Shown here: piece by piece, positions 48,601 through 59,569 of the stretch
Layout: every line of letters starts with the position of its first letter
Position numbering within the stretch: the stretch's first letter is position 1
Assembly (NCBI RefSeq): GCF_963675165.1
Contig: NC_087388.1
Coordinates: 4,345,047-4,409,046 of the forward strand
DNA: 64,000 bases
DNA from: Halichondria panicea
Taxonomy: Eukaryota > Porifera > Demospongiae > Suberitida > Halichondriidae
Direction: 5' to 3'
Notes under the pieces: model-generated
Seen by the model: only the letters and a program-made list of their open reading frames with translations
What the model was told of the DNA's origin: nothing
The model's database searches: none
Position numbers and translations under genes: made by a program

Positions 48601-50428
48601 GCTAACAGTCTCAAAAACGATTATACTGTATACATGTATTAAAATCGAACAACAAACTTGTGCGTATAGCTTGTAGCCAGTGCTAAGCGTAGCTCTACGT
48701 ACTTAACTTGTTCATGTCCAATCAGTGAGCCCCACCCTTTTTCCCAGAGGAGGTACTACAGGAAGTGATGTGAATTATGTCATAAAGAGTATCTAGCTTC
48801 GAATCTAAGTCGCCCTTGCTGTTCTGTATATCCAGTACTGTAGTTAATATTTATGGTATCTGTGCAATACAGAAGGAAACAAGAGTTTTTTGCACTACAG
48901 ACAATCATAACAAGTAGCAAGATGTAAAGTTTTTGTAGCTTCTCTGCATGTGTTCTAAACGACTGAACACAGTGACAAAAGTCAAATAATAGTGAATATC
49001 TCGTCAGTTCACCCCGATACTTATCAATACCTATCGATTATATGAAAGGTAGAGCCAAATTATTATATCTCCAAGTAATTTTTTAGCGTAATTTCATTCT
49101 GATAAGCTCTTATCAAGGAACATAATTATGTACATGGGAAAATGAATGTAAATAATACATGTAACTGGAATGTAATTAAAAACTGGATCCCGTGATTGTG
49201 TCGGACCCTCCTCTGCCTTTTTCCAGCCTTCCTGGTGTTTAGTGAGCCCCACCCATTCGTCCTGCTTACCAACAAATGTCTACTTTTTGGCTGTGTAGAT
49301 CTATTTTAAAATCATTGCGCCCTCAGAGTTTATGAGTTTATGGTAGTTAAACCCCACCCATGCAGTTTCTATGATACAGATCCGAAGTGAGGTATATTAG
49401 GTAGAATCATGATATCCTCTGTACCTGCATGTAGATATTCATATGGAGGAAGGAGAAAGTATCGAAGAAAAAGTACTCCACTAGCTACACTTGGATGGTT
49501 GAGCGATCTAAATTAGGATTTATGAACAAGATCTATCGAATATTTGGAGAAAAGTACCAGAAGCCGATGTTTGTATTCTGGCAGCTCATCTACACCATTG
49601 TGTCAATGCTCCCCGTCAAGTTTTACTTCCACAAGTGAGTTTTGCTGCATGCATGAGTTCCTACAGTATATGACTGCTATTTTGTTTTTGTTTTCACTGA
49701 ATCTGTTGAGTTGATTGTACACATTCATAAACTCTATCAGGAGTACTCCTGACTCTATACATGTGTGATCCTCAAATCCATATCAATCCAGTGGGGCCAT
49801 AATGGAGGAAGCTTCTCCCCAAACACTTCAGCTTCCTTTAACTAGGAAGGTCTACCATCTACTATACTATAAATGGCATTCTGAGAACCTAAAAGAAAAT
49901 ATTTGGGGGGGAGGTTAACCCCTGCCCCCCATTAGATGAAACCCTGTTTACTAATTGCTCTTCACCCCAGTCCTATAGCAAGGGCATATATAAAAGAAGA
50001 GAGGGCATGCAGTCAAAATTAAAAGCGTGGGCGGATGAATGTGGATTTGCATGAAGCCAAAAACAGAAATTTCTATTTTTAGCACTATAAAATTATGCAC
50101 ATTCATCTGCTCATGCTTTGAATTGTAGTATTTCGCTAATTTTTCGTTTTAGACACCAACTGCGTGATTAACGGTATTAGCATTATAGCTATAATTATAT
50201 ATAGCCATGTGAATATTAATTTTGGGTCAACTACACACACACACACATTATAGTACTCTCCTTGGTGTGTTCGTGGGTTCTGTGGTAATGACGTTTGCCT
50301 GCTACAATGGAGCCAGCTTCTACATCGATGTGTTCAGTCAGCGCTACTACTTTGAGAAAGTACTTAAGATTCCTGCTTCTCAGAAACCAACTGGACAAAC
50401 AGAAATGTATGCGCACAAGAAAAACTGA
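45624..50428 (+). CDS. Glycerophosphocholine acyltransferase-type membrane protein (GPC1/DUF2838 family), 365 aa
   Basis: Exons 45624-45651, 45910-46079, 47109-47186, 47839-48140, 48340-48484, 49435-49634 and 50254-50428; 1098 nt, in frame. After an acidic N-terminal region ending LRDKLAF come multiple membrane segments. Family landmarks are FLVGYVPNYFYIWYTG, HYFLFDFCYFTN, WRNSLVPHSTDKMTSLFIH, VYVPIFLYAMWQ, YTWMVERS and the C-terminal YNGASFYIDVFSQRY. These match the yeast Gpc1/YGR149W family, which acylates glycerophosphocholine to lysophosphatidylcholine at internal membranes. That activity is assigned by family only. The first coding exon (MATTDPSRA) is inferred from phase; a second in-frame acceptor at 45931 would remove seven residues. 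It is head-to-head with RAF; intron 2 carries a hAT-like element. Confidence 0.85.
46331..46877. mobile_element. hAT-like non-autonomous element, copy C (acyltransferase intron 2)
   Basis: A 547-base element with ends CATAGATAAAAGAGAGAAAT and the inverse ATTTCTCTCTTTTATCTATG. The flanks are CCCTACAT (46323-46330) and GCCTACAT (46878-46885), a 7-of-8 match. Non-coding. Confidence 0.85.
47245..47423. mobile_element. Small element with CAGGGTGTCATACAGG ends (acyltransferase intron 3)
   Basis: A 179-base sequence with perfect 16-base inverted ends (CAGGGTGTCATACAGG and CCTGTATGACACCCTG) and internal G- and C-rich strips. A shorter relative lies at 37188-37319. Non-coding. Confidence 0.8.
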
Positions 50429-51339
50429 AACACAAAAAGACAATACCATGCATGTCTCGGCCCCTTCATGTTCTATACATATAGCTACCGGTATATGTAT
50501 TTCATGTAATTATACCATTGCTTAAAGATACATGAGTGCATATTTCGTCAATGTTCATTATTTTTGAGCTGTAACTGTAACCACTCAAAACGTTGTAAGC
50601 ATGCAGCATGTGCTTCAGCCTGTCTGAGAATTTTCCATTGAGCATGAGGTTAAAGTCTTATTCTTAATTGTCCTGCATGTATAGATAGCACGATGTAGGA
50701 TGCATGTCGTGCTTGGAATAATTTTAGCATATTAGGTGTCTAAAAAATAATTAGCATCGTAAATTTTTAGGTAAATATCATTACATTAAGTTTTAATAAC
50801 AACGTTCTCATGGCAAAAAATGGCTATATATATCAGTTCAAGTCAGCAAGATAACACTGAGAATTACGTGTATGATTATTAATACATGTGTTATTATGTC
50901 TTGTGTCAGTTGTGTGCTGTGTTTATGTCTAATAGCTACGTCTTTTGTCTTACGTCTTTTCACATAATCAGGTTCAAGAAATTAAGAATAGAGAAAAAAA
51001 GCATTAATTTATCAAGGCCTAGCCGCCACTACCTATTTGGTTGGACAGTGCTATTAGCTATAGTGCATGGCTATATAGAGAGTAGAATACCAAAAATGTG
51101 TGAAGTAGATCTAGTTGTACTGAAATGTAAATATCTTATGATTGGGGAACATTTCTAAGAAAATCTGCTGATACTATTGTATGTGAATGAATAAGCTACA
51201 ACATATCCAAAAAAATGCATGTTTCCATGACAACATAAGGTGGTGGGTTTGTGGTGATTAATAAAACAGTATACAATTGGGTATAATCGGTTGGGAGAGA
51301 AAAGGCCAACGGTTTAATTCCGGTTAAGATTTGGAACTT
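50429..51339. other. Spacer after the acyltransferase gene
   Basis: No gene found. Bases about 50715-50875 are similar to about 60295-60460 (shared blocks ATCATTACATT.AAGTTTT, TCTCATGGCAAAAA.TGGCT, GCAAGATAACA.TGAGAAT), an otherwise unnamed dispersed repeat. The remainder is A+T-rich. Confidence 0.55.
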
Positions 51340-53009
51340 TGTCACAACATCTATAGTGCTGGAGGAGTCACTATCACCAGCTAGATATATAACACTGGGA
51401 AGAGTAGGTGAGTCACATCATTATAATATTGCATCGGTGCAAATGGCTGCATGTGTTTGCAGTGAACTACATTGATCTCCCTGCGATCAGCAATGGTCAA
51501 ATCACGTACTCACCTCCTCGTCATGTGTCAGTTTTTCTCAGAAACACCACGTACTAACAGATACTCAGGAACCATAGCAGTGTACAGTTGTTCATCTTGG
51601 TACCACCTGGTGAGGGGATCATCAATGAGAGTTTGTGAAGAAGGGGCCGGTGTGGAATGAAACACAACCATCAGCATGTGAACTAGGTGGTGAGCATTTT
51701 ATTGACTTGGTGTATATATTATACTTCTGCATGAGCAGCATCTCCAAACACTGGTTCAGAAGTTTCAACACCAAATGGTGAGACAACAATATTTCCCACT
51801 GATGCAGTTCAAGTTTCTCTTTCTCCCACAACTGCCTTTGTGGGCACTTGTGGTAGCTCTTCAACAGAAACAACTGATTCAGAAGCAGTGACAACTAGCT
51901 TTGTGTCTAGTTCCACTAATACTTTCAGTAAGTTATTATCTTGGTCTGTTTTTGCTTCACACATTAGTTTGGACGCTTAATTCAGTCATTGATTGTGGTT
52001 TACCTGCTGATCCTACCGATGGACAAGTAGATACATCATCTGGTACTACCTTTGGGAGTGTTGATCAGCATTTTCAAAGCTGGTATATAGATCATATAAT
52101 TATTGTGAACTGCTTTAGGGTACGTCTCTAAGATTTTTTATCTGTGGAGTGCAGTCATAATTATAGTAACAACTATTGTCCACCCATGCAGGTTCATGGT
52201 TGATGAGACGACGTTTGCCCTCATTATTGAGTCAGTGAGTCTATCTGATGCGGGTAACTACCAGTGTGTGCTCGGTGTGAGGGACCCGGCCGGTCTGCCT
52301 CTTATCTATCCCCAAACTGAGACACTCAACCTGACACTCGTCGTCTATCGTAAGTCTGAGGGATTATTCACAGAGGGATCTCCTCCAGATTCACTTGGTC
52401 CTTTTCTTATATTTGGTATAAGTCATACTTGTAATAATTATTGTAGATGGACTTGAATAATAAAGAACTCTGATTCATGATAAACAACACAGGTATTGAA
52501 GTGAACTAACTAGAATATGTATAAATATAGAAGACAGACGTTACATCATAAGTACAGTAGACACAGTTTACAACTAACACCTGATATAGTCTATTCAAGT
52601 TATGTCCTGCAAAGGCATGAATGTTCAAGACATCACAATACTCTAGCCCTGTTTCTCCTGCCTGCATGAGGCCGCTAATTCTATAACTACCGTATAGCGG
52701 GTAATTTCGGGGGACAAAATATTCGTGGTTCAGCAATATTGAGACATCATGCAGCTACTTATTGGTGCAATACACTATCACGCAACTGTGGTGCTGACGG
52801 AAAGTGGACATCAATTAACAGAACCTAACCTGTCACCAAGGTGACCGTCACTTTTGTCTATTGGCATGTACAGTGTATAATTATGATTCATACTTGCAGG
52901 TACTCCAGCCTCCACTGAAACCAGTACCACTATTGGGATCGTAATTAGAGCAATAGCAGGAATGTGGTTCCTTGTCTCCATGACGATCATTGCTTTACTT
53001 TTGATCTGA
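51340..53009 (+). pseudogene. Decayed partial receptor ectodomain, paralogue of the RPTP gene downstream
   Basis: Blocks appear in the same order as in the gene at 54667. First comes the tail of an Ig exon (GCTGGAGGAGTCACTATCAC, about 51360-51404). Next is a sushi exon at 51464-51692, with Cys-to-Tyr at its first cysteine (NYIDLP for KCTDLP) and an insertion giving TAC-TAA in frame. Then comes Ser/Thr-rich stalk sequence (51740-51925). After that come pieces without a downstream counterpart: a truncated sushi start (VIDCGLPADPTDGQVDTSSG, about 51979-52075), an Ig C-terminal half (52192-52349, LSDAGNYQCVLGVRDP) and a TM exon with an immediate stop (52900-53009, TTIGIVIRAIAGMWFLVSM). The last two exons are still splice-compatible. 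A relic is the simplest reading; a short Ig-TM product cannot be excluded. Confidence 0.7.
52689..52756. mobile_element. Truncated TATAGCGG-family MITE
   Basis: The left end TACCGTATAGCGGGTAATTT and the ACAAAATATTCGTGG block are intact; no right end follows. It lies in the intron between the decayed Ig and TM exons. Confidence 0.75.
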
Positions 53010-53082
53010 TTGGGCTGCAATATATCTGGTATATCACATTTTTGTCTGTATACGTATATACACTTGTTCTTCTCATCGGCTA

Positions 53083-53357
53083 CCGTATAGCGGGTATATA
53101 TTTTGAGGGTATAAATGTTCGCGGTTTTCGCGGATTGAGCCTGTACCGCGAAAATTTATACCCACGAAAATTTATGAATAGTAGGCGTGTTCAGTATTAT
53201 GGATTCGAGGCTAACGGTGTGGAGGTATAGCTGCATGTTGATGTGCGCATGCGCCAAAAGGCTGGAACTCAGACCACGAAAATAAAATCCGCGAAATCCT
53301 TTGTAATGGTCCATCCACGAAAGTTTATAACCTCGAAATATACCCGCTATTACGGTA
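53083..53357. mobile_element. TATAGCGG-family MITE (intergenic)
   Basis: A 275-base copy with ends TACCGTATAGCGGGTATATA and TATACCCGCTATTACGGTA (one inserted T) and inner TTCGCGGTTTTCGCGGATTG and CACGAAAGTTTATAACC blocks. Non-coding. Confidence 0.85.
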
Positions 53358-53451
53358 TGTTAAGTCCTTTCCTTTGGAACGAATGTAGCTATACTTTGAA
53401 TTTGTGTTGCGGTATATCAGTACGAATTTTCAGTCCCATAAGTCAGCTGGA

Positions 53452-54420
53452 CTAAACCCACGTACAAGAAGGGTTGCTCTGTAGCTTCCTTGCATGTATC
53501 TGGAAAGTTCTTAAGAGTTGTTTAACTTTCTTGACAGACTTTTCTGCTAGACCGTTGGACTGTGGGTGGTCAGTATAAAAGGCTGCTGGTGATATGTGCA
53601 GGCTCATTAATTTCTTTGCAGTTACATTGAGGGCCATTGTGCTCAGTGACGGTGAGTCGGTAAACTGATCATGAAAGTATTCCATGCTGTGTGAATATGG
53701 CTTTCAGCGCTGTAATCACCTTGGATGCTGTTGTGTTCGAGAGCTACTGTACTTCGATGATCAATTTTAACACACTGTCTGAAACCTCTTCGTAGATTTC
53801 AGCTGATATCAGACCATTTTGAAAGTTATGGCGTTCAAAGACCAGTGAATGTGAAAAAGCTAATGTGGACTGCCCCCATGGCGACACCTGCGCCTATGCC
53901 AATGTTTATGCGCTCTAACTGTTGATCATGGGGTGTAACTGTTGAAATGCTCCAACCCAACAAAGGCATTTCACAAGGCGGCCAGGCAGTGGCGTAGGAA
54001 GGGGGGCTCCAGGGGCTGGAGTCCCCCATATTTCTAGGGTATATAAAGTAGACATGACTTATCAAGCTGCACTATATATACAGATAGCCTCTCTTTTTCC
54101 ATTCAAAAAACCAGAGCCCCCCCCCCCCCCATTGAGAAATTGCTTCCTACGCCACTGCCAGGTATAATTGTCTTGTCAATTTCAAACAAATCTCCTCCTT
54201 TTCTCCCAAGAGTGTAATATTGTAGTTTTGATATAGGAGTGATTCTCTGAGAGGAGTTGTGTCCTTTGGCATTCTGGAAAATGTGTTGACAATGTCTTTT
54301 GGGCACCTGGCCACCATACTGATTGGGCAACTCGCATCTGCAACGGACGATTACTGGACGGTCACTATGGAATTTTCTCATTTTCAACTTCTCTGCGATT
54401 ACCCATAAAAGTAACAAATG
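53452..54420 (-). pseudogene. Decayed Ty3/gypsy-type retrotransposon fragments
   Basis: On the minus strand, 53452-53685 encodes a stretch with DHPQSNGLAEKSVKKVKQLL, the conserved C-terminal part of LTR-retrotransposon integrase cores. About 54150-54330 has a damaged zinc-knuckle-like run (QYGGQVPKRHCQHIF, then KGHNSSQ) of the gag type. Frames between are broken and no LTRs were recognised. The fragment fills the space before the receptor phosphatase gene. No autonomous element remains. Confidence 0.55.
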
Positions 54421-54666
54421 TCATGTGTTAGTGTCAAGTTTTGTGGATAATGTTTGTTCTCTGTTCCTAGATCTAGTAACTTTTATTCTACTTCCTTCCT
54501 GTATTTTATATAGTTGTGTCCATGAAGATATACAATTTTGATATGTTAATAACAGGAAATAGTTTGGATCTATAGACACTTTGCTGTAAAGTTTAAGAGC
54601 AACATTAATTTTGTAAAAGAAGTTCACTATAAGTACTTTTGTAGCAAGATCTATGCTGCATGCAGA

Positions 54667-57600
54667 ATGAATTTTGTGACAGTGGTTCGATTTCTTAGCA
54701 TACCAATGGTACTATCGCTGAAAGGTAATGCCTTACTGTATGTGATCATATAATGTTGTGTAAGTAATTGCTCCAGAGTTTTCCTTGGCTAGATACAGTG
54801 ACACAGCAGTGTATGCCAACAAAAGTGTTCTTGACATCAACCTGCTTGGAGAGGGTTTTGTCACTGATGGAGGTGCTCTGGAGTGTCACACTGACAACAC
54901 TACTTGCTGTAGGAGAGATGATGGAACAGCTGCGGGAGAGTGGTACTATCCTGATGGAACTGTCATTGAAGGAGGTGGTACCTTTAATGACAGTACTGGG
55001 TTCTACAGAACAAGAGGTCACATGTTTATTCGACTAAATCGGCTGAGGATACAGGATCCAACTGGAAAGTATCGATGTGTGGTACCTGGTGCTGGAGGAG
55101 TTGATATCACTAGATATGTAACACTGGAAAGAGGAGGTGAGACACATAATTATAATGCTGCATGGGTGCAAATGACTGTGTTTGCAGTGAAATGCACTGA
55201 TCTCCCTGCAATCAGCAATGGTCAAATTAACTACTCACCTCCTCGTCATTTATCAGTTCTTCTCAGGAACACCACTTACAGATACTCAGGAACCATAGCA
55301 GTGTACAATTGTTTATCTTGGTACCAACTGGTGAGAGGATCATTAATAAGAGTATGTGGTCCAGAAGGGGTGTGGAATGGAACACAACCAGCATGTGAAC
55401 TAGGTGGTAAGCATTTGATTAATTAACTTGGTGTGCACCATAAATCCTGAATATATTCAGTGTCTCCAAGTACTGTTTCAGAATTTTCAACACCACCTCT
55501 AATTACAAATACCATGAGAACAATCCGAGACTTTGTATCAAGTACCACTAACAGTATTCTAGACACATTCAGTCAGGCTTCCCCTACAACTGACTCTGTG
55601 GATACTCCCACAACTTTGAAAACGTTGGCAACTGTCGTTGTATCCAATAGCAGCATTAATGTAGCCACTACTCAAAGTGGATCTACTTCTATACCAATGA
55701 ACAACTCAGGGGATACTCCTGGCAGTTCTTCACCCACAACTTCGAAAACGTTGGCAACTGGTGTTGCACCCAATAGCAGTAGTGTAGCCACCACTCAAGG
55801 TGGATCTACTCCTATACCGATGAACGGCTCTGTTGTTCCTGCAATATTTGTGGTGATTTTGTTAATAATTCTGGTTTCTGTAGGAGCTATCACTGTTTTA
55901 CTAGTGTACAAGAGGTAAGAAAGTTCATTGTTAAACTCATGCATAACCAAGTCACCCAGGCACAAGAAAAACAAAACAAATAAGCAAAATAGAAGGGATG
56001 AAATTCAATTACATTCCCAATATCAGCTAACTGCTACTGAGTGTTCGACAGGAGAATGCAGATTGAAAGGTATATCATAGATGTGAACTGGGAAGGTGAT
56101 CGAATTATGCCTGCATATTCATTCTGATAAATCTCTATAATGTAGATGCTGATCATTGTGAGGATATTACTATTGTTAAGGAAGAACATGGCAGTGGTGT
56201 CAAACATGTTGAGGCCATTCGATCAGTTCCAGTCTCACAGTTTGGGGAGTTTGTCTCTCAGCATCATGCTCAAAGAAACAAGAAATTCAATGACAACTTT
56301 GAGGTCAGAGTAAAAATTAATGTGACTTTAAAATACAATGCTTTAACTATATAACTAGACTCTTGACAAGGGTGAACAGGGTCACACTGTGAATGTTTCG
56401 TGCAGTGAAGCAAACATCAAAGCTAACAGATACAAGAACATCACTGTCTGTAAGTGCATGGCCACCCATGCATGCATGCATGCCTCTGTTTCTAAATCAT
56501 TATCATGGCATGCCCTTCAATTCAGATGATGACAACCGTATTGTACTGCAACCTTTGCCTAACTCACAGAGTGGCTACATCAATGCTTGCTATGTAAACG
56601 TGAGTGTTTTCAACAACATTGCATGTGTCGTATAATTGTATATGACAATTATGCATAATTTATGGCTATAATACTTGCTTATATAGGGTTACTGTTGCCA
56701 ATCAAAGTTCATTGCTACACAAGGTAAGTTATTGTAGACAAGTGTTTGTAAACGTGTAGGATACTGGTATGAATGTTATGTTTATGTGATGATGTGTTTG
56801 TTGCATCTGAGAACAAAAAAAGCAAACAATTTCACATTAAACATTAAATTGATTCTATTGTCGTGACTCTCAGTTTGTATCGAGTTTAAAGTTGACAAAT
56901 GCAGCCTACCAGCTATTGCATCATCTATGTTTTGTTTTCTCATTGGATGTAGCTTTCAAAAAAACATAACTATTTCAGAGTTATAGGCCACATTTCCTCC
57001 AACTTTGGTCAATGAAACTGTTCCGAGCATTTAAATGCATAATATCCTAGACGTCTATTGTATACATACAATCCCAGGTCCGCTGTTGAGCACTGTGTTG
57101 GACTTTTGGCGGCTGGTGTGGCAGGAGAGACCCTCTGCAATAGTCATGCTCACCAACACTGTCGAGATAGGGAGAGTCAAGTGTGAGGAATACTGGCCAG
57201 AGTCGGGGAGCATGAGTTTTGTACCATTCCATGTAGTCATAACTGACAAGCAGATTCTTGCTGACTACACAGTCAGAAGCTTTGTTATAAATGTGAGTGA
57301 ATTGTCCACTTTACAATGATGACTGCATGGAAAATGTTAACAAAATGTTAACGAATTTGTATGTAGATTTGATTTTCATGTACCTCCTCCTTACAGAATA
57401 CTTCTGATGGTCTCTCCCTCGAATTGACTCAGTTCCACTTCACTACCTGGCCTGACCACGGTGTGCCGGGCTCTGCCACACCCCTACTAGTTTTTCTCCA
57501 TAGAATTCGAGCATTTGCCGCTACTAAGACAGGACCCTTGCTTCTACACTGCAGGTACAAGAGTCGCATGTGAAAATTATAGGCCTACAATTGTTTTTCT

Positions 57601-59569
57601 CTTTTTCTCTCTCTCTCAGTGCTGGGGTTGGTCGTACTGGTACTTACCTCACCCTGGACAATGTCCTGGACCAGATTAAGATAGAGGGTGTGGTTGACAT
57701 TGATGGGGTGATTGTCAAGGCTCGCAATCAGAGAATGAAAATGGTTCAAACCAAGGTACCTTCCTATTAACAATTAGATCTAACCATTGTTAAATAATAC
57801 AGCGGCATAAAAATAGTTTTATTACATAATTATAGATACTTCTGACGGTTACCTTCCGAGGTATGCCTTTATTTTTTATGGAGTATATACCATCACTTGA
57901 ATGTTAGCAGCATTATATTAAAAAAAAAAACAGAACAAAGAAAATTCCTAGTTTACACTGATCTTTGTACATATCAAGTTGAATACGACTGCATGCACAA
58001 AAGTGATAAAAAGGTAACATTGTAAAATTTCATTATAACATTGAATATAGGAACAGTACATTTTCATCCATGATGCTATCCTTGAGTTCTTGACGTGTGG
58101 GGATACTCAAATCTCCTCCACAAACTTCCGTGCTGCCATGGATAAACTAAGTCGAATGGACCCCAGCCACCTGCTCACTGGCTACCAACAGCAGTTCAAA
58201 GTCCTGGATCAGGTGAGCCCCAGTCCCTCTCAGGTAAACTGCTTCACTGCTCTCAAACATAAAGACAAGAACAGAGGAAACAAGTACCTTCCTAGTGAGC
58301 ATTATGTGTTCTTCCGTCAATCAAAAAGACCATGCAGTATATAGTTGATATCGATCAATATAGGACGGTGCATTCATTCGCTTCACTGTAGGTGAAAGGT
58401 ATCGAATCATATTGTTTGGGGAACATCCTGATTACATCAATGCTGTCACTGCCAGTGTAAGCCATGCATCAGTCAAGTGCAGTTAAATTCAGGTGAACAT
58501 GTACTCATGTCACATGCAGGGATACAAGCAACAGAAGGCCTTCATCATTGCTCAAAATCCTCTCGAATCAACAATCAGAAACTTTTGGAAACTCGTCACG
58601 GATCAGAAGTGTGGAGCTGTGGTGATGCTGTCTCAGCTAGTGGAAACTGGAGAGGTATTATGAGCAAATTTGGCTACCTGCATGTCTGTATAATGTGTAA
58701 ATTGTGATGGTACAGATGAGTGCATGTAATATAAGGTATAAACAAACACTGCATGTCACATTATACAGAATGTGTGTGCCATGTACTGGCCCGAAGAAGG
58801 CACTGAGTGCTATGGGGAGTTTGAAGTAGAGTTGGTGGGGATGGAGAAATGCTCAGGGTTCACCATCAGGAACATCACTGTCAACGATAGAAGAGTGAGG
58901 GAAAGGAAAATTATAATAATTGTTACACCTCTCACATTATAGAAATGTCCACTCCTATACCTTCTGCTGTTTTCTTTCATGCATCTTGCATTCTAGCGTG
59001 GCCTGTCCCAACAAGTGGCTCAGTTTCATGTGACCAGCTGGTCTCCCAACGGCTCCTGCTCCAACCTCAAGGCAGTCATTGATGTCATTGAGGAGGTTAC
59101 AAAGGTGCAAAGGAGAACTGAAAACAAACCAGTACTGGTCCATTGCAGGTACATACACTGTCACTGCATGCATTCATGTCCGTAGAAAATCAATCTTTGA
59201 ACCAAGCTAGCTGGTAACAGATTCCATTCTTATAATAGTATAGAGCTAGATCTAGTGCATGCATTCTACCTAGTTTCCTAGAGTATTCAATCCGACAAAA
59301 CTATGTTCATTTCCAGTGACACAGTGAGTCGCAGTGGCATGTTCTGTGCACTAGCTACCGTCATTGACTGTTGCAAGGTGGAGGGAGTGGTGGATGTGTT
59401 CCAGGTGGTCAAGGTTCTCAGAGTCCGCAAACCAGGAGCAATACTTACTGTGGTGAGGACAAATTAGTCAATACATAATGCATAATTGGTTTATGTTACA
59501 TTAAATCTGCAGGAGCAGTACAAACTGGTCTATGAAGCTGTGCTGGTGTTTCTGCATGGAGGAATTTGA
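54667..59569 (+). CDS. Receptor-type tyrosine phosphatase: Ig, sushi, mucin-like stalk, TM, two PTP domains (994 aa)
   Basis: Exons 54667-54724, 54777-55136, 55188-55406, 55461-55914, 55960-56069, 56146-56303, 56359-56449, 56526-56599, 56687-56723, 57078-57292, 57397-57554, 57620-57755, 58051-58294, 58392-58456, 58520-58654, 58769-58894, 58997-59148, 59317-59452, 59513-59569; 2985 nt, in frame. Residues 1-19 are a hydrophobic leader. An Ig-like domain follows to about 139 (GKYRCVVPG), then a sushi/CCP domain 140-212, a Ser/Thr-rich stalk with two repeats of a TLATVV/TLATGV motif, and a TM helix near 338-360. PTP D1 has NRYKNI, WPDHG (Asp612) and [10 protein letters not shown] (Cys644, Arg650), so it should dephosphorylate phosphotyrosine. 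D2 has WSPNG instead of WPDxG and [10 protein letters not shown]: Cys930 and Arg936 are kept, but the general-acid Asp is lost, as in many regulatory D2 domains. Ligand unknown. Confidence 0.93.
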
